From Palsa-147 sp036513895 (GTDB lineage Bacteria > Acidobacteriota > Terriglobia > Acidiferrales > UBA7541): a DNA stretch of 50,529 nucleotides. The DNA lies in NCBI GenBank assembly GCA_036513895.1, contig DATBYF010000069.1, forward strand, positions 1 to 50,529, written 5' to 3'. A program made the position numbers and the translations under genes. Below, one piece after another: positions 15,433 to 23,771 of this stretch. The first letter of the stretch is position 1; each line of letters opens with the position of its first letter. The notes beneath the pieces are model-generated. The model did no database searches. It saw only the letters and a list, made by a program, of their open reading frames with translations, and was not told where the DNA came from.

Positions 15433-17910
15433 GTGGCAAACTTGAACGATCAACTTAGACAAGTGCTGCGCAGGCTCAGCCGCGCACCGGTCTTCGCCGC
15501 CATCACACTGATCACGCTGGCGGTCGGCGTGGGCGCGAACACGGTTATTTTCAGCGTCCTCGAAGGCGTGCTGCTGAAGCCGCTGCCCTATCCGCATCCG
15601 GAACAACTGATTGGGGTGTGGCACACGGCGCCGGGCGTCGGCATCAAGGAACTGAACATGTCGCCCTCGAATTACTTCATCGATCGCGAACAAAGTGCCA
15701 CGTTTCAAGATATCGGAATGTACAACGGCGATTCGCTTAGCGTCACCGGCGCCGGAGAGCCCGAGCAAGTGCGGGGCCTCGACGTCACCGACGGCACGCT
15801 GCCGATCTTGGGTGTCACTCCGGCTCTTGGTCGATTGTTCACGCGCGACGACGATTCGCCGGGCTCGCCGGAAACCGTGCTGCTGACCTATGGATACTGG
15901 CGCCAGAAATTCGGCGGAGATTCTGCCGTAATCGGGCGCTCCATCACGCTCGACGGAAAGCCTCGCCAAATTATCGGCGTACTTCCGCGTGGCTTTCATT
16001 TTCTCGACTACGATGATCTGTCGCTTGTCGTGCCTTTCCGGTTCGATCGCAACAAAGTAAAGCTCGGTAATTTCAGCTATCAAGGACTTGCGCGTCTCAA
16101 GCCCGGCGTAACGATGGCGCAAGCCAGCGCAGATGTGGCACGCCTGCTCCCCATCGCCAATCGAAGTTTCCCCGCGCCGGAAGGATTTAGCTTGGCGCTC
16201 TTCGAGAAAGCAAACATCGCGCCCAACTTGCGGCCGCTCAAGCAGGACGTCGTCGGCGATGTGGGCAACGTGTTATGGGTTCTGATGGGCTCGATCGCCA
16301 TGGTGCTTTTGATCGCTTGCGCGAACGTCGCGAACTTGCTGCTCGTGCGCGTGGACGGACGCCGCCAGGAATTGGCGATACGCGGCGCTCTGGGAGCGGG
16401 ATGGAGACGCATCGCAGGCGAATTGCTGTTCGAGAGCGCCGTTCTGGGTCTTCTCGGAAGCCTGCTGGGATTGGCGCTTGCCTATGGCGCGTTGCGAATA
16501 CTTGTGGCGATGGCGCCCACGGGACTTCCACGGCTGCACGAAATTGGAATTGATATGCCGGTGCTTTTGTTTACGCTGGCCATCGCACTTTTTTCGAGTT
16601 TACTATTCGGCTCGATTCCGGTTTTCAAGTACGCCGGCGCGCACTTGTACACGGGCCTGCGCGAGGGAGGACGCACACTCAGCCAAAGCCGCCAGCAACA
16701 TCGCGCGCGAAACACTTTGATTGTTGTGCAAGTGGCGATGGCGCTGGTTTTGTTGATTTGCTCCGGGCTGATGATTCGGACTTTTCGCGCTCTGATGCAC
16801 GTTCCGCCAGGTTTTGTCGCGCCGGATGCGGTGCAGACGTTCCGTTTCTATGTTCCGACGACGCAAGTGCCGGATACCGATCGAGAGCGCCTCGTTCGCA
16901 TGGATGAGGAACTTGTGAACAAGCTCGCCGCGATTCCTGGCGTGTCGTCAGTGAGCTTCTCGACCTCTATTCCCATGGATGGAAACAGCTCGAATGATGT
17001 GCTTTTCGCAGAAGACCGCGCCTACGCGGAAGGAGAGTTGCCACCGGTTCGGCGCTTCAAATTCATTTCGCCCGGATTCTTCGCGACGTTGGGCACACCG
17101 CTCGTTGCCGGCCGCGATCTGACGTGGACGGATACTTACCAGAGATTGCCGGTCGCGATTATTTCCGAAAATTTCGCACGAGAGTATTGGCATGACGCTC
17201 GCAACGCGATCGGTAAGCGAATTCGAGTCGCTACCACAGACGATTGGCGCGAAATCGTTGGCGTGGTCGGCGACATACACGACGATGGCGTGAGCCAGCC
17301 AGCGCCCACATCTGTCTATTGGCCGGTCATGATGGACCGCTTCGAGGGGGAGAAACAAAACCTACATCGAGGCATCGCGTTCGTGATACGCAGCCCCCGA
17401 GCCGGCTCGCAGGCATTCTTGAATGAAGTGCGCCAGACCGCCTGGTCCTCCGATTCGAATGTGCCGTTTGCGGATGTTTACACGCTCGGCCACTATTACA
17501 CGCGCTCGATGGCGCGCACTTCTTTTACGCTGATCATGCTCGGCGTCGCGGGAGGCATGGCGCTGCTGCTCGGCGTGGTGGGAATTTACGGCGTCATTGC
17601 GTACTCGGTGTCGCAGCGCACGCGGGAGATCGGCATTCGCATGGCGCTTGGCGCGCAAAGGACGTCGCTCATTTCGATGTTCGTGCGCCAGGGGCTATGG
17701 CTCACGGGGATTGGCGTCGGCTGCGGCCTCATTGCAGCGTTCGCGGCCATGCGCTTGATGTCGTCACTCCTGTTCAATGTCAACCCGGTGGATCCCGTCA
17801 CTTACGCCGCTGTGACAGCTGGCGTTCTTGTCACCGCGTACTTAGCGTGCTATTTGCCTTCCCGGCGCGCCGCCACGGTGAATCCCGTGGATTCCTTGCG
17901 CGCAGAGTAG
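15433..17910 (+). CDS. MacB/FtsX-type ABC transporter permease, duplicated orphan-permease family
   Basis: An 825-residue membrane protein with two permease halves. Each has a periplasmic MacB-like core and FtsX-type membrane helices: the N-terminal helix at about residues 18-40 (AAITLITLAVGVGANTVIF), then VLWVLMGSIAMVLLIACANV, and the C-terminal set with GVIAYSVSQRTREIGIRMAL. Size and plan match the acidobacterial duplicated orphan permease family, which usually lacks an adjacent ATPase; none is present here. Export of a lipid-linked or peptide substrate is inferred from MacB. The start is GTG at 15433 with GGGAGGA about 6 bases upstream. Flanked by two crp/fnr genes. Confidence 0.9.
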   Translation: MANLNDQLRQVLRRLSRAPVFAAITLITLAVGVGANTVIFSVLEGVLLKPLPYPHPEQLIGVWHTAPGVGIKELNMSPSNYFIDREQSATFQDIGMYNGDSLSVTGAGEPEQVRGLDVTDGTLPILGVTPALGRLFTRDDDSPGSPETVLLTYGYWRQKFGGDSAVIGRSITLDGKPRQIIGVLPRGFHFLDYDDLSLVVPFRFDRNKVKLGNFSYQGLARLKPGVTMAQASADVARLLPIANRSFPAPEGFSLALFEKANIAPNLRPLKQDVVGDVGNVLWVLMGSIAMVLLIACANVANLLLVRVDGRRQELAIRGALGAGWRRIAGELLFESAVLGLLGSLLGLALAYGALRILVAMAPTGLPRLHEIGIDMPVLLFTLAIALFSSLLFGSIPVFKYAGAHLYTGLREGGRTLSQSRQQHRARNTLIVVQVAMALVLLICSGLMIRTFRALMHVPPGFVAPDAVQTFRFYVPTTQVPDTDRERLVRMDEELVNKLAAIPGVSSVSFSTSIPMDGNSSNDVLFAEDRAYAEGELPPVRRFKFISPGFFATLGTPLVAGRDLTWTDTYQRLPVAIISENFAREYWHDARNAIGKRIRVATTDDWREIVGVVGDIHDDGVSQPAPTSVYWPVMMDRFEGEKQNLHRGIAFVIRSPRAGSQAFLNEVRQTAWSSDSNVPFADVYTLGHYYTRSMARTSFTLIMLGVAGGMALLLGVVGIYGVIAYSVSQRTREIGIRMALGAQRTSLISMFVRQGLWLTGIGVGCGLIAAFAAMRLMSSLLFNVNPVDPVTYAAVTAGVLVTAYLACYLPSRRAATVNPVDSLRAE

Positions 17911-17978
17911 CGTGCGGTGGCATTGGCAACAAGATGTATCGCGGTGGAACAGATGAATTGTTACGTGTCTCCGATTAG

Positions 17979-17998
17979 ACTGTGCAATATTGCACAGT
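17979..17998 (+). promoter_or_regulatory. Perfect 20-bp palindrome, likely Crp/Fnr operator
   Basis: ACTGTGCAATATTGCACAGT is perfectly self-complementary and ends 32 bases before the start codon of the crp/fnr gene at 18031, overlapping where its promoter should be. Position and symmetry suggest autoregulation. A 16/20 match lies at 12399-12418. Confidence 0.7.
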
Positions 17999-18030
17999 GT
18001 GCAGCGCTCGCTGTCATGCTATTCTGAGGT

Positions 18031-18744
18031 ATGCAGTCTTCCGCAAGTAAGAGTACGCGTGTCGCCGCTAAGACCTCGCGCTCTCCTCGAAAAACGAATT
18101 CAAGAAGATCCGCGTTTGATGTGAAGTCGTTTCTCGACTCCACAGGTCTCGGAAGAAAAGTCGGCAAGTTTGATAGGAAAGAAACCGTCTTCGCGCAGGG
18201 CGATGCCGCCAAGAGTGTGATGTACATTCAGGAAGGCAGTGTCAAGCTAACTGTGGTGAACGAGTCCGGCAAAGAGGCGGTGGTAGCAATTCTGGGCCCG
18301 GGCGATTTTTTTGGAGAGGGATGCCTGGCCGGCCAGTCCATCTGCATGGCGACGGCGACCGCGATCGCAGACACGACCGTGCTGGTAATTGAAAAAGGCG
18401 AGATGTTTCGCGTTCTGCACGGAGAACACGAATTTTCCGACCGCTTTATCGCCTACATGCTGGCACGAAATATCCGCGTCGAGGAAGATCTGATAGACCA
18501 GCTCTTCAATTCCACTGAAAAACGTCTGGCGCGCACGCTATTGCTGCTCGCGCGCTACGGGGCGCAAAGCCACCCTCAAAAGGTGCTCGCCAAAGTTTCC
18601 CAGGAGACGCTTGCGGAGATGATCGGCACGACGCGTTCACGCGTCAATTTCTTCATGAACAAATTCAGGAAGCTCGGTTTTATCAAGTACAACGGCGAAA
18701 TCAAAATCAATAATTCCCTGCTGAGCGTCGTTCTCCACGATTGA
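18031..18744 (+). CDS. Crp/Fnr-family transcription regulator (paralogue 2)
   Basis: A basic N-terminal tail (about 28 residues, Ser/Arg/Lys-rich), then a cNMP-type sensor domain (FDRKETVFAQGDAAKSVMYI, AILGPGDFFGEGCLAGQ), dimer helix and winged helix (SQETLAEMIGTTRSRVNFFM, NKFRKLGFIKYNGE). No FNR-type cysteine cluster was seen. It is very similar to the gene at 29365, including ARNIRVEEDLIDQLFNSTEK. A perfect 20-bp palindrome lies 32 bases upstream, arguing for self-control. TGAGG precedes the ATG. Targets are unknown; the diguanylate cyclase gene is a candidate. Confidence 0.92.
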   Translation: MQSSASKSTRVAAKTSRSPRKTNSRRSAFDVKSFLDSTGLGRKVGKFDRKETVFAQGDAAKSVMYIQEGSVKLTVVNESGKEAVVAILGPGDFFGEGCLAGQSICMATATAIADTTVLVIEKGEMFRVLHGEHEFSDRFIAYMLARNIRVEEDLIDQLFNSTEKRLARTLLLLARYGAQSHPQKVLAKVSQETLAEMIGTTRSRVNFFMNKFRKLGFIKYNGEIKINNSLLSVVLHD

Positions 18745-18777
18745 CGAAGAAGACCTTGCGCAATCTTGCGCTGCCAG

Positions 18778-19449
18778 TTACGCCTGCGGTTGATTCAACA
18801 GATGTTCTTGGTGCGCCTCTCGCAAAATTTTCCGTAGCTGCATTCGCGCACGCCGCATACGCGTCTTCACAGTGCTGACGGAAAGGTGGCCGGCCTGGGC
18901 CGCCTCCGTCGTCGAGAGATTATCCAGAACTCGCATTGTGAAAACGTCGCGATAAATTGGCCGAAGCTGGCTCAATGCGCCTTTAAGCATTTCGCGCACC
19001 TCCATCCTCGAATACGCTGCCTCGGGACTTTCGAATGGCGAGGAAAGATTGAATTTGATACTCGGGGAGTCGTCCGCGCTCATAAAATCTTCAAGCGGCA
19101 CATGTAAAGCGTCGCGCCGCTTCCGAAGGCACATCAAAGCTTCATTAATGGCGATCCGCGAAATCCACGTGGTAACGCGAGAGCGCCCTTCGAATTGGCT
19201 CGCGTGCGTAAAGGCTTTCAGCAGCGCTTCTTGTTGAACGTCTTCGGCGTCTTCTTTGATCCGCGTAATCCGAAACGCGAGACGAAACGCGCAGCGCTGC
19301 GAGTTGTCGAGCTCGCGCTTGGAAATCTCATTTGTCGTCGCGGGATGTTCACTACGTATGCGCGCCGCGGTTACGCTGTGCCGTTGGCGGATCGGCAGCG
19401 CAGTCACCGGTGATGAGAAGCTTGACGGTTCAACATTTGTGCAGCTCAC
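18778..19449 (-). CDS. ECF-type sigma factor without adjacent anti-sigma gene
   Basis: Region 2 (CAFRLAFRITRIKEDAEDVQ, QEALLKAFTHASQFEG, TWISRIAINEALMCLRKRR) and region 4 (IYRDVFTMRVLDNLSTTEAA, AGHLSVSTVKTRMRRARMQL) are clear. Residues 1-45 form a polar extension of unknown role. The start is GTG at 19449 with GAGGTG about 6 bases upstream. A csbD-like stress gene lies upstream on the same strand, separated by a hairpin; no anti-sigma gene is beside it, so control may be transcriptional or by an unlinked factor. It faces the crp/fnr gene with 33 bases between stops. Confidence 0.88.
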   Translation of the reverse strand: MSCTNVEPSSFSSPVTALPIRQRHSVTAARIRSEHPATTNEISKRELDNSQRCAFRLAFRITRIKEDAEDVQQEALLKAFTHASQFEGRSRVTTWISRIAINEALMCLRKRRDALHVPLEDFMSADDSPSIKFNLSSPFESPEAAYSRMEVREMLKGALSQLRPIYRDVFTMRVLDNLSTTEAAQAGHLSVSTVKTRMRRARMQLRKILREAHQEHLLNQPQA

Positions 19450-19487
19450 GTTTTCACCTCGTTGATTTTTTCTTTCCTCTTATTACG

Positions 19488-19519
19488 TCGAGCCGCGGAT
19501 GTTGTCGTCCGCGGCTCGA
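19488..19519. terminator. Strong hairpin between csbD-like and sigma genes
   Basis: A perfect 12-bp inverted repeat, TCGAGCCGCGGA / TCCGCGGCTCGA, with an 8-nt loop. Neither side has a good T-tract, so it may be a weak terminator or an RNA-stabilising hairpin after the csbD-like gene. Confidence 0.5.
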
Positions 19520-19560
19520 GTTGCAATCCATTTTATTTACGGTTCCGTTGGCTCCGCCGC

Positions 19561-19833
19561 TCAGCGGCTGCCGGTTGTTCCACGCGCTTTCTCAGCGCCG
19601 GTGCCATAAGCGGCGTCGTCCATCGTCGAGTCGAATTGGAGCGTGTTCGTAAATTCGTCCACCTGTTTCTGAGCTTCTTCTTTGGCGATTCCGTACCGTT
19701 CCTGAATTCTTCCGATTAGCTGATCGCGCTTGCCGTTAATGACCGTCAAATCGCTATCGGTCAGCTTGCCCCACTTCTCTTTCACTTTTCCCGATGTTTG
19801 CTTCCACTTGCCTTCGACTTGATCCCAGTTCAT
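19561..19833 (-). CDS. CsbD-family stress protein
   Basis: A 90-residue hydrophilic protein beginning MNWDQVEGKWKQTSGKVKEK, the typical CsbD signature, followed by KWGKLTDSDLTVINGKRDQL. CsbD proteins are induced by general stress in many bacteria; biochemical function is unknown. It is predicted cytoplasmic and mostly helical. The ribosome site AAGGAGG lies 7 bases before the ATG, suggesting high expression. A hairpin at 19488-19519 follows it. Confidence 0.9.
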   Translation of the reverse strand: MNWDQVEGKWKQTSGKVKEKWGKLTDSDLTVINGKRDQLIGRIQERYGIAKEEAQKQVDEFTNTLQFDSTMDDAAYGTGAEKARGTTGSR

Positions 19834-20191
19834 GAAAGCCTCCTTGAAATTTCATCCATACGGAACGGGTAAGGACTTCTGTCGCATTCAGGAAACCATG
19901 AAGGGCGATTCGGGAAAATACATGGAACTACTCAAGTCGGGCGCGTTCATAGCGTAGGGCTAATCGGGCGGCTGGGCCTTACTGGGCCTTAATAGTGCAT
20001 CGTGAGACTGACCTTAGGATTTTGATAAATGCGAGTGTGTGTTGCCAATTTTGGCCCGCTAATTGGAGTTCTAGTCTCAACTAACGCGGCCAATATTCTA
20101 GGGTTTTCTCAGTATGGAGCATTCGAAAACGGCAGAGTACAAACGTGGCGAGCCGAATGGGACCAAATCACCGCTTTCGTGAGGAGGAAAC
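19834..20191. other. Divergent promoter region between csbD-like and DUF1328 genes
   Basis: No gene is seen. Both flanking genes read outward and both have strong ribosome sites, so this should hold two promoters. I could not identify a clear -35/-10 pair. Confidence 0.4.
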
Positions 20192-20356
20192 ATGTTGCGT
20201 TGGGCGCTGGCGTTTTTCGTGGTCGCGATCATAGCTGCGGTTTTCGGTTTCGGCGGCATTGCGGTTGCCGCGGCCGGAATCGCAAAGCTTCTTTTCTACC
20301 TATTTCTTGTTTTGTTTCTTGTGGCCCTTGTCGGCGGCCTGGTTAACAGGGCGTGA
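20192..20356 (+). CDS. DUF1328 (YtjA-like) small membrane protein
   Basis: A 54-residue protein, found by reading the sequence directly: MLRWALAFFVVAIIAAVFGF, then GGIAVAAAGIAKLLFYLFLV and a short tail ending GGLVNRA. The MLRWALxFFVVAIIAAVFGF start and GIAKxLFYxF middle are hallmarks of the DUF1328 family, which has two transmembrane helices and unknown function. GAGGAGG (20181-20187) is 4 bases before the ATG. It sits with CsbD and another small membrane protein, a common stress-associated grouping. Confidence 0.88.
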   Translation: MLRWALAFFVVAIIAAVFGFGGIAVAAAGIAKLLFYLFLVLFLVALVGGLVNRA

Positions 20357-20513
20357 GCGCAGTTCCGGCCCACTGGGTATTGCTTTTTCGACGCTGACAC
20401 TCTAATTGTCGCAGTAGCCAGAATGCCCGCGCGATAGGAACCTCAACACGAACGTACACTCTCGATGAACGTACACTCTCGAGAACGGCGATTTTGAGAA
20501 CCCAAGGAATGTT

Positions 20514-20735
20514 ATGCGACCTGCATCGGTCATAGCAATCATCTTGCTCATCGTTGGAATTATCTCTCTCGGTTATCAGGGCATCACCTATACCACGCAC
20601 AAGAAAGTCGTGGATATAGGCCCGATTCACGCTACGAAGCAAGAGCACAAGACCATTCCATTGCCGCCCATCATCGGCGTGATCGCGCTTGTAGGAGGAG
20701 TCGTTGTGCTGGCGGCGGATCAGCGCACGGCATAA
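20514..20735 (+). CDS. Small two-helix membrane protein of unknown function
   Basis: Seventy-three residues with two hydrophobic helices, about 6-24 (VIAIILLIVGIISLGYQG) and 51-66 (PIIGVIALVGGVVVLAA), joined by a polar loop (YTTHKKVVDIGPIHATKQEH). I recognise this as a small hypothetical membrane protein often found near stress genes, with no assigned role. It is on the same strand as, and 157 bases from, the DUF1328 gene. It is followed by a hairpin at 20780-20810. Confidence 0.7.
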   Translation: MRPASVIAIILLIVGIISLGYQGITYTTHKKVVDIGPIHATKQEHKTIPLPPIIGVIALVGGVVVLAADQRTA

Positions 20736-20779
20736 CCATAGCTTCGTGTAGGTCAGTCTCCGAATACCCTCCATCCGCG

Positions 20780-20810
20780 AGAGAGGCGAGGCCGCATCCC
20801 TTGCCTCTCT
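20780..20810 (+). terminator. Hairpin after the small membrane-protein gene
   Basis: AGAGAGGCGAGG pairs with CCTTGCCTCTCT over 12 bp with one G-T wobble and a 7-nt loop. The bases after it are pyrimidine-rich (TCCACCTCCC) rather than a U-run, so termination is likely but not certain. Confidence 0.5.
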
Positions 20811-21077
20811 TCCACCTCCCTGGCGGCTTGCACTGAGTTCTCTAGGAAAGCTTCCAACTACCTCATAATTAAAGGCTTGCGGTTATGGCCAAACTGCTCT
20901 GAAAGCTCACGAAATGTGCCTAATTCCGCATTACAGTATCTTCCTTAGGCGAATTAAGGGTTCAAGGGCATTCTCCGCGTGCGACACTCGTAGTTCACTT
21001 ACTCCGTGATAATTTCCATCAATCAATTCTCCCGTACGAGCGATGCTGGCAAGGTTGTCCCCATAAGGAGTCCAAAG
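20811..21077. other. Gap before the 21078 gene with nothing clear
   Basis: No repeat copy, no obvious operator and no gene. The frame open from 21006 lacks a ribosome site and is not used. Confidence 0.4.
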
Positions 21078-21470
21078 ATGAGTGCACAGGCCAAGACTCT
21101 CGAATTCCGCAGACAGTGCCCAGTACCGCGGTGGGACGGTTCTGATGAAGACCAAGCGCTACTTAACATGCGCCAACGCCTGAGCGGACTCGCGTCACTG
21201 GTGGATAATATCAGCCACTCCGCGCATCCGCGTGAGGCAGCAGCAGTACCAGGTTCGTGCGACTTCGTTTACGAGTTACGAGTGAAGGCAGAGGCTGTGC
21301 GCTGCATGCTTCAGGTTGTCGAGCATCTAAGCGGCGCCACACGCGTGGACGTTCTTTCCACGGTGACGAAATCAGTGCAGGAACTGGAAGAAGTTGTATG
21401 CGCAGAGCTGCAAGCCAGGCGTAAAGCGGCCGAGCGATCTCTTGTTGCGGTTGCAGGCCGAGCGCGGTAA
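21078..21470 (+). CDS. Hypothetical cytoplasmic protein, 130 residues
   Basis: Begins MSAQAKTLEFRRQCPVPRWD. It has no signal peptide or membrane segment. The second half is helical and Glu/Val/Arg-rich (RVDVLSTVTKSVQELEEVVC, AELQARRKAAERSL), suggesting a coiled coil. The ATG at 21078 is set by AAGGAG 8 bases upstream; the in-frame ATG at 21006 has none. I do not recognise a family. It precedes the oxidoreductase gene by 163 bases on the same strand. Confidence 0.6.
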   Translation: MSAQAKTLEFRRQCPVPRWDGSDEDQALLNMRQRLSGLASLVDNISHSAHPREAAAVPGSCDFVYELRVKAEAVRCMLQVVEHLSGATRVDVLSTVTKSVQELEEVVCAELQARRKAAERSLVAVAGRAR

Positions 21471-21633
21471 TTCGCTTGGCGACTTGATCGTTAGCTCGCG
21501 GGCGATCGTAGGCAGCACTCCCAACCGTTTTCGATACTCAAACTTAACCGCAAATCTACCCTTTCCTGTGTATCCCTTTTTGCGGATCCCTGCTGTAAGA
21601 TTCCTCCGCGATAAATTGTGGAGGAACCCGTAG

Positions 21634-22770
21634 ATGGCCCACGCGGCGCGCTCAGCGCATAAGAACAAGAAAAAGATCAGGTACGCAGTGGTCGGTTTGG
21701 GCTACATATCACAGGTCGCAGTATTGCCCGCGTTTGCTCAGGCGCGAGAAAATTCCGAACTGACTGCACTCGTATCCGGCGCTCCCAAGAAGCTGGCGGC
21801 GCTATCGCGGAAATATAAGGTCAAGCACACCTACTCCTACGAGCAATACGCCGATTGCCTAAGAAGCGGCGAGATCGATGCTGTGTACGTCGCTTTGCCC
21901 ACCAACATGCACCGGGCCTACTCTGGAGCCGCCGCACGCGCCGGAATTCACGTGCTGTGCGAGAAGTCAATGGCGTTCGATGAAGTCGAATGCGAGGCCA
22001 TGATCGCGGATGCGGAAGACGGGCACGTCAAACTAATGATCGCCTACCGTCTGCACTTGGACCCGGGAAATTTGCAAGCAATTGACGTCGTCAATTCCGG
22101 CAAAATCGGTGAGCCTCGAATATTCACCTCGGTGTTCTCGCAGCAGGTAAAACCAGGGAATTCGCGCCTTGAGAAAAATGTCGGCGGCGGACCCCTCTAC
22201 GATATGGGCGTCTACTGCATTAATGCAGCGCGATATCTTTTCAAAGCGGAGCCGCTCGAAGTGTTTGCCTGGAATTCGAGTTCAAATGACAAGCGATTTA
22301 AAGAAGTTCCCGAAATGACGAGTTGCTTGATGAAGTTCCCGGACGACCGCATTGCTTCCTTCACTTCGAGTTTCGGCGCGGCCCCCCGATCTGTCTTTGA
22401 GGTCATCGGGACTAAAGGCGTCCTGAAAATGGATCCTGCTTATGAAATGGCGCAAGCCATAAAATACGAAGTCATAGTCGGCGGCAAGACAACCCGCAAG
22501 ACATTCAAAAAGACCGATCAATTCGCTCCTGAGCTCGTCTATTTCTCGAACCGCATTCTGAACAACAAAGAGCCGGAGCCATCCGGTCAAGAGGGTCTGG
22601 CGGACGTTCGCATCATGCGGGCCATATTGGAGTCAGCCGAGACGAACCGGCCTATTACAACTCCACAAGTGAAGATAACTCGCAGACCTGACAAGAAGCA
22701 GGAAATATCCAAGGAACCAGTCGCCACGCCTCCGCAATTGGTGAGGGCCTCTGCACCAGGCGCGGAATAG
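21634..22770 (+). CDS. Gfo/Idh/MocA-family oxidoreductase
   Basis: An NAD(P)-dependent sugar-type dehydrogenase, cytoplasmic. The Rossmann loop is VVGLGYISQ near residue 23. The usual EKP dinucleotide motif is EKSMA here (Lys kept, Pro replaced by Ser). The C-terminal domain has GGPLYDMGVYCINAARYLF, the substrate-side motif seen in glucose-fructose oxidoreductases. A polar tail (about residues 345-378, KITRRPDKKQEISKEP) is extra. GGAGG lies before the ATG. There is no transporter or sugar operon nearby, so the substrate is unknown. Closest by look to glucose-fructose oxidoreductase or 1,5-anhydro-D-fructose reductase. Confidence 0.88.
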   Translation: MAHAARSAHKNKKKIRYAVVGLGYISQVAVLPAFAQARENSELTALVSGAPKKLAALSRKYKVKHTYSYEQYADCLRSGEIDAVYVALPTNMHRAYSGAAARAGIHVLCEKSMAFDEVECEAMIADAEDGHVKLMIAYRLHLDPGNLQAIDVVNSGKIGEPRIFTSVFSQQVKPGNSRLEKNVGGGPLYDMGVYCINAARYLFKAEPLEVFAWNSSSNDKRFKEVPEMTSCLMKFPDDRIASFTSSFGAAPRSVFEVIGTKGVLKMDPAYEMAQAIKYEVIVGGKTTRKTFKKTDQFAPELVYFSNRILNNKEPEPSGQEGLADVRIMRAILESAETNRPITTPQVKITRRPDKKQEISKEPVATPPQLVRASAPGAE

Positions 22771-22829
22771 AGATCTTTTTACCCGATATCCATCTAATTC
22801 AACTTCGATTCTGTTCAAGGAGGAAACAA

Positions 22830-23012
22830 ATGGCGAAATATGGGAAAGCAGCAGGAAAAAGCGTCAAAAGCGCGGTGCACAGGGAAAAGAAGGGCACGCT
22901 GAAATCAGGCAAGGGCGGAAAAGGCGGCACGGTGAAGAGCCGCAAACAGGCCATCGCCATCGGCCTTTCGGAAGCGCGCAAGAAGGGCGCAAAGGTCCCG
23001 AAAAAGAAGTAG
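22830..23012 (+). CDS. Small basic DUF6496-like protein
   Basis: Sixty residues, very rich in Lys and Gly, with the conserved ending SRKQAIAIGLSEARKKGAKV. Proteins with the KQAIAIGLSEARKxG motif form a family of unknown function (probably DUF6496) common in soil bacteria and phages; DNA binding is a guess from charge. A very strong ribosome site, AAGGAGG, lies 6 bases before the ATG. It is separate from the oxidoreductase gene by 59 bases and may be cotranscribed. Confidence 0.75.
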   Translation: MAKYGKAAGKSVKSAVHREKKGTLKSGKGGKGGTVKSRKQAIAIGLSEARKKGAKVPKKK

Positions 23013-23023
23013 ATTGGCCTCCG

Positions 23024-23650
23024 TCAGGCCTTGCCCGCAAGATTGTCGAGTCCCTCTTTCGCGATCAGCGGCACCATCGCCAGGGCACACAGCGGATCGG
23101 CCCACCACCAACCCAAAACGGCGTTAGCGATGAGACCCACCAGCAAAATACCGGATAGGTACAAGCTGAATTGTGTTTGCCGAGCATCCGCGTGCATCGC
23201 GGCGCTATCGAGCTGATAGGCGACTTTTCTTTTGAAATGCGAGAGAAACGGCATAATGATCAGCGAACCGCACGCGAGAACGATGCCGATGATGCTCGCT
23301 TCAGGCTTTTTTGCATGCACCAAGGCCTCGATTGATTCGACGCTGATATAAAGCGCCAAGGCAAGCAAACAGAAACTGACAATCTTAAGCGCGATCCTTT
23401 CGCGTCGTATTCGCTTGGGATTTTCCTGACCAACTGACATGCGCCAAAGCAAAGCACTGCCGGAGACTACCTCGATGAAGCTGTCGGCGCCAAAGCCGAC
23501 CAGAGAGACGCTTCCGGCGAGCGCTCCCGCCACCACGGCGATGAGCGCTTCTATACTGTTCCAGGCAATAGTGAAATATTCGAGTTTTCGGCCTCTGCTG
23601 ATCGCCTTACGATGCTGCTTTCCCGTAGTCGGCACCACATCAGAATACAA
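23024..23650 (-). CDS. CDF-like cation transporter lacking a C-terminal domain
   Basis: About five or six membrane helices: residues about 26-46 (YFTIAWNSIEALIAVVAGAL), 49-70, 89-108, 119-138, 160-177 and 180-195. Polar residues sit where cation-diffusion-facilitator proteins bind metal: FGADSFIEV in helix 2 and AAMHADARQTQFSLYLSG in helix 5. The cytoplasmic C-terminal domain of classical CDF proteins is absent, consistent with the shorter group of CDF-like proteins. The longest start is TTG at 23650; GTG codons a few residues later are possible. It lies back to back with the Nramp-like gene, so metal handling is shared context. Confidence 0.8.
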   Translation of the reverse strand: MYSDVVPTTGKQHRKAISRGRKLEYFTIAWNSIEALIAVVAGALAGSVSLVGFGADSFIEVVSGSALLWRMSVGQENPKRIRRERIALKIVSFCLLALALYISVESIEALVHAKKPEASIIGIVLACGSLIIMPFLSHFKRKVAYQLDSAAMHADARQTQFSLYLSGILLVGLIANAVLGWWWADPLCALAMVPLIAKEGLDNLAGKA

Positions 23651-23771
23651 CGCGCTACTCGCGCGGTAGCAATGCTTGCGCAGTTAGAAATCCAGGAATT
23701 TCTGAACAGAGCACAAATTTGAAGCTGTAGGCCCGGTTTTTCGCCACCATTATGAACTTCTGGAGAATTGA

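Noticed and set aside
15298..16122. Minus-strand frame of 274 codons opposite the permease start
   Set aside because: Its product has no family features and overlaps the well-supported permease gene.
18752..18772. TTGCGCAATCTTGCGC as another Crp/Fnr site
   Set aside because: It is a direct rather than inverted repeat, lies between convergent stops, and lacks the ACTGT/ACAGT ends.
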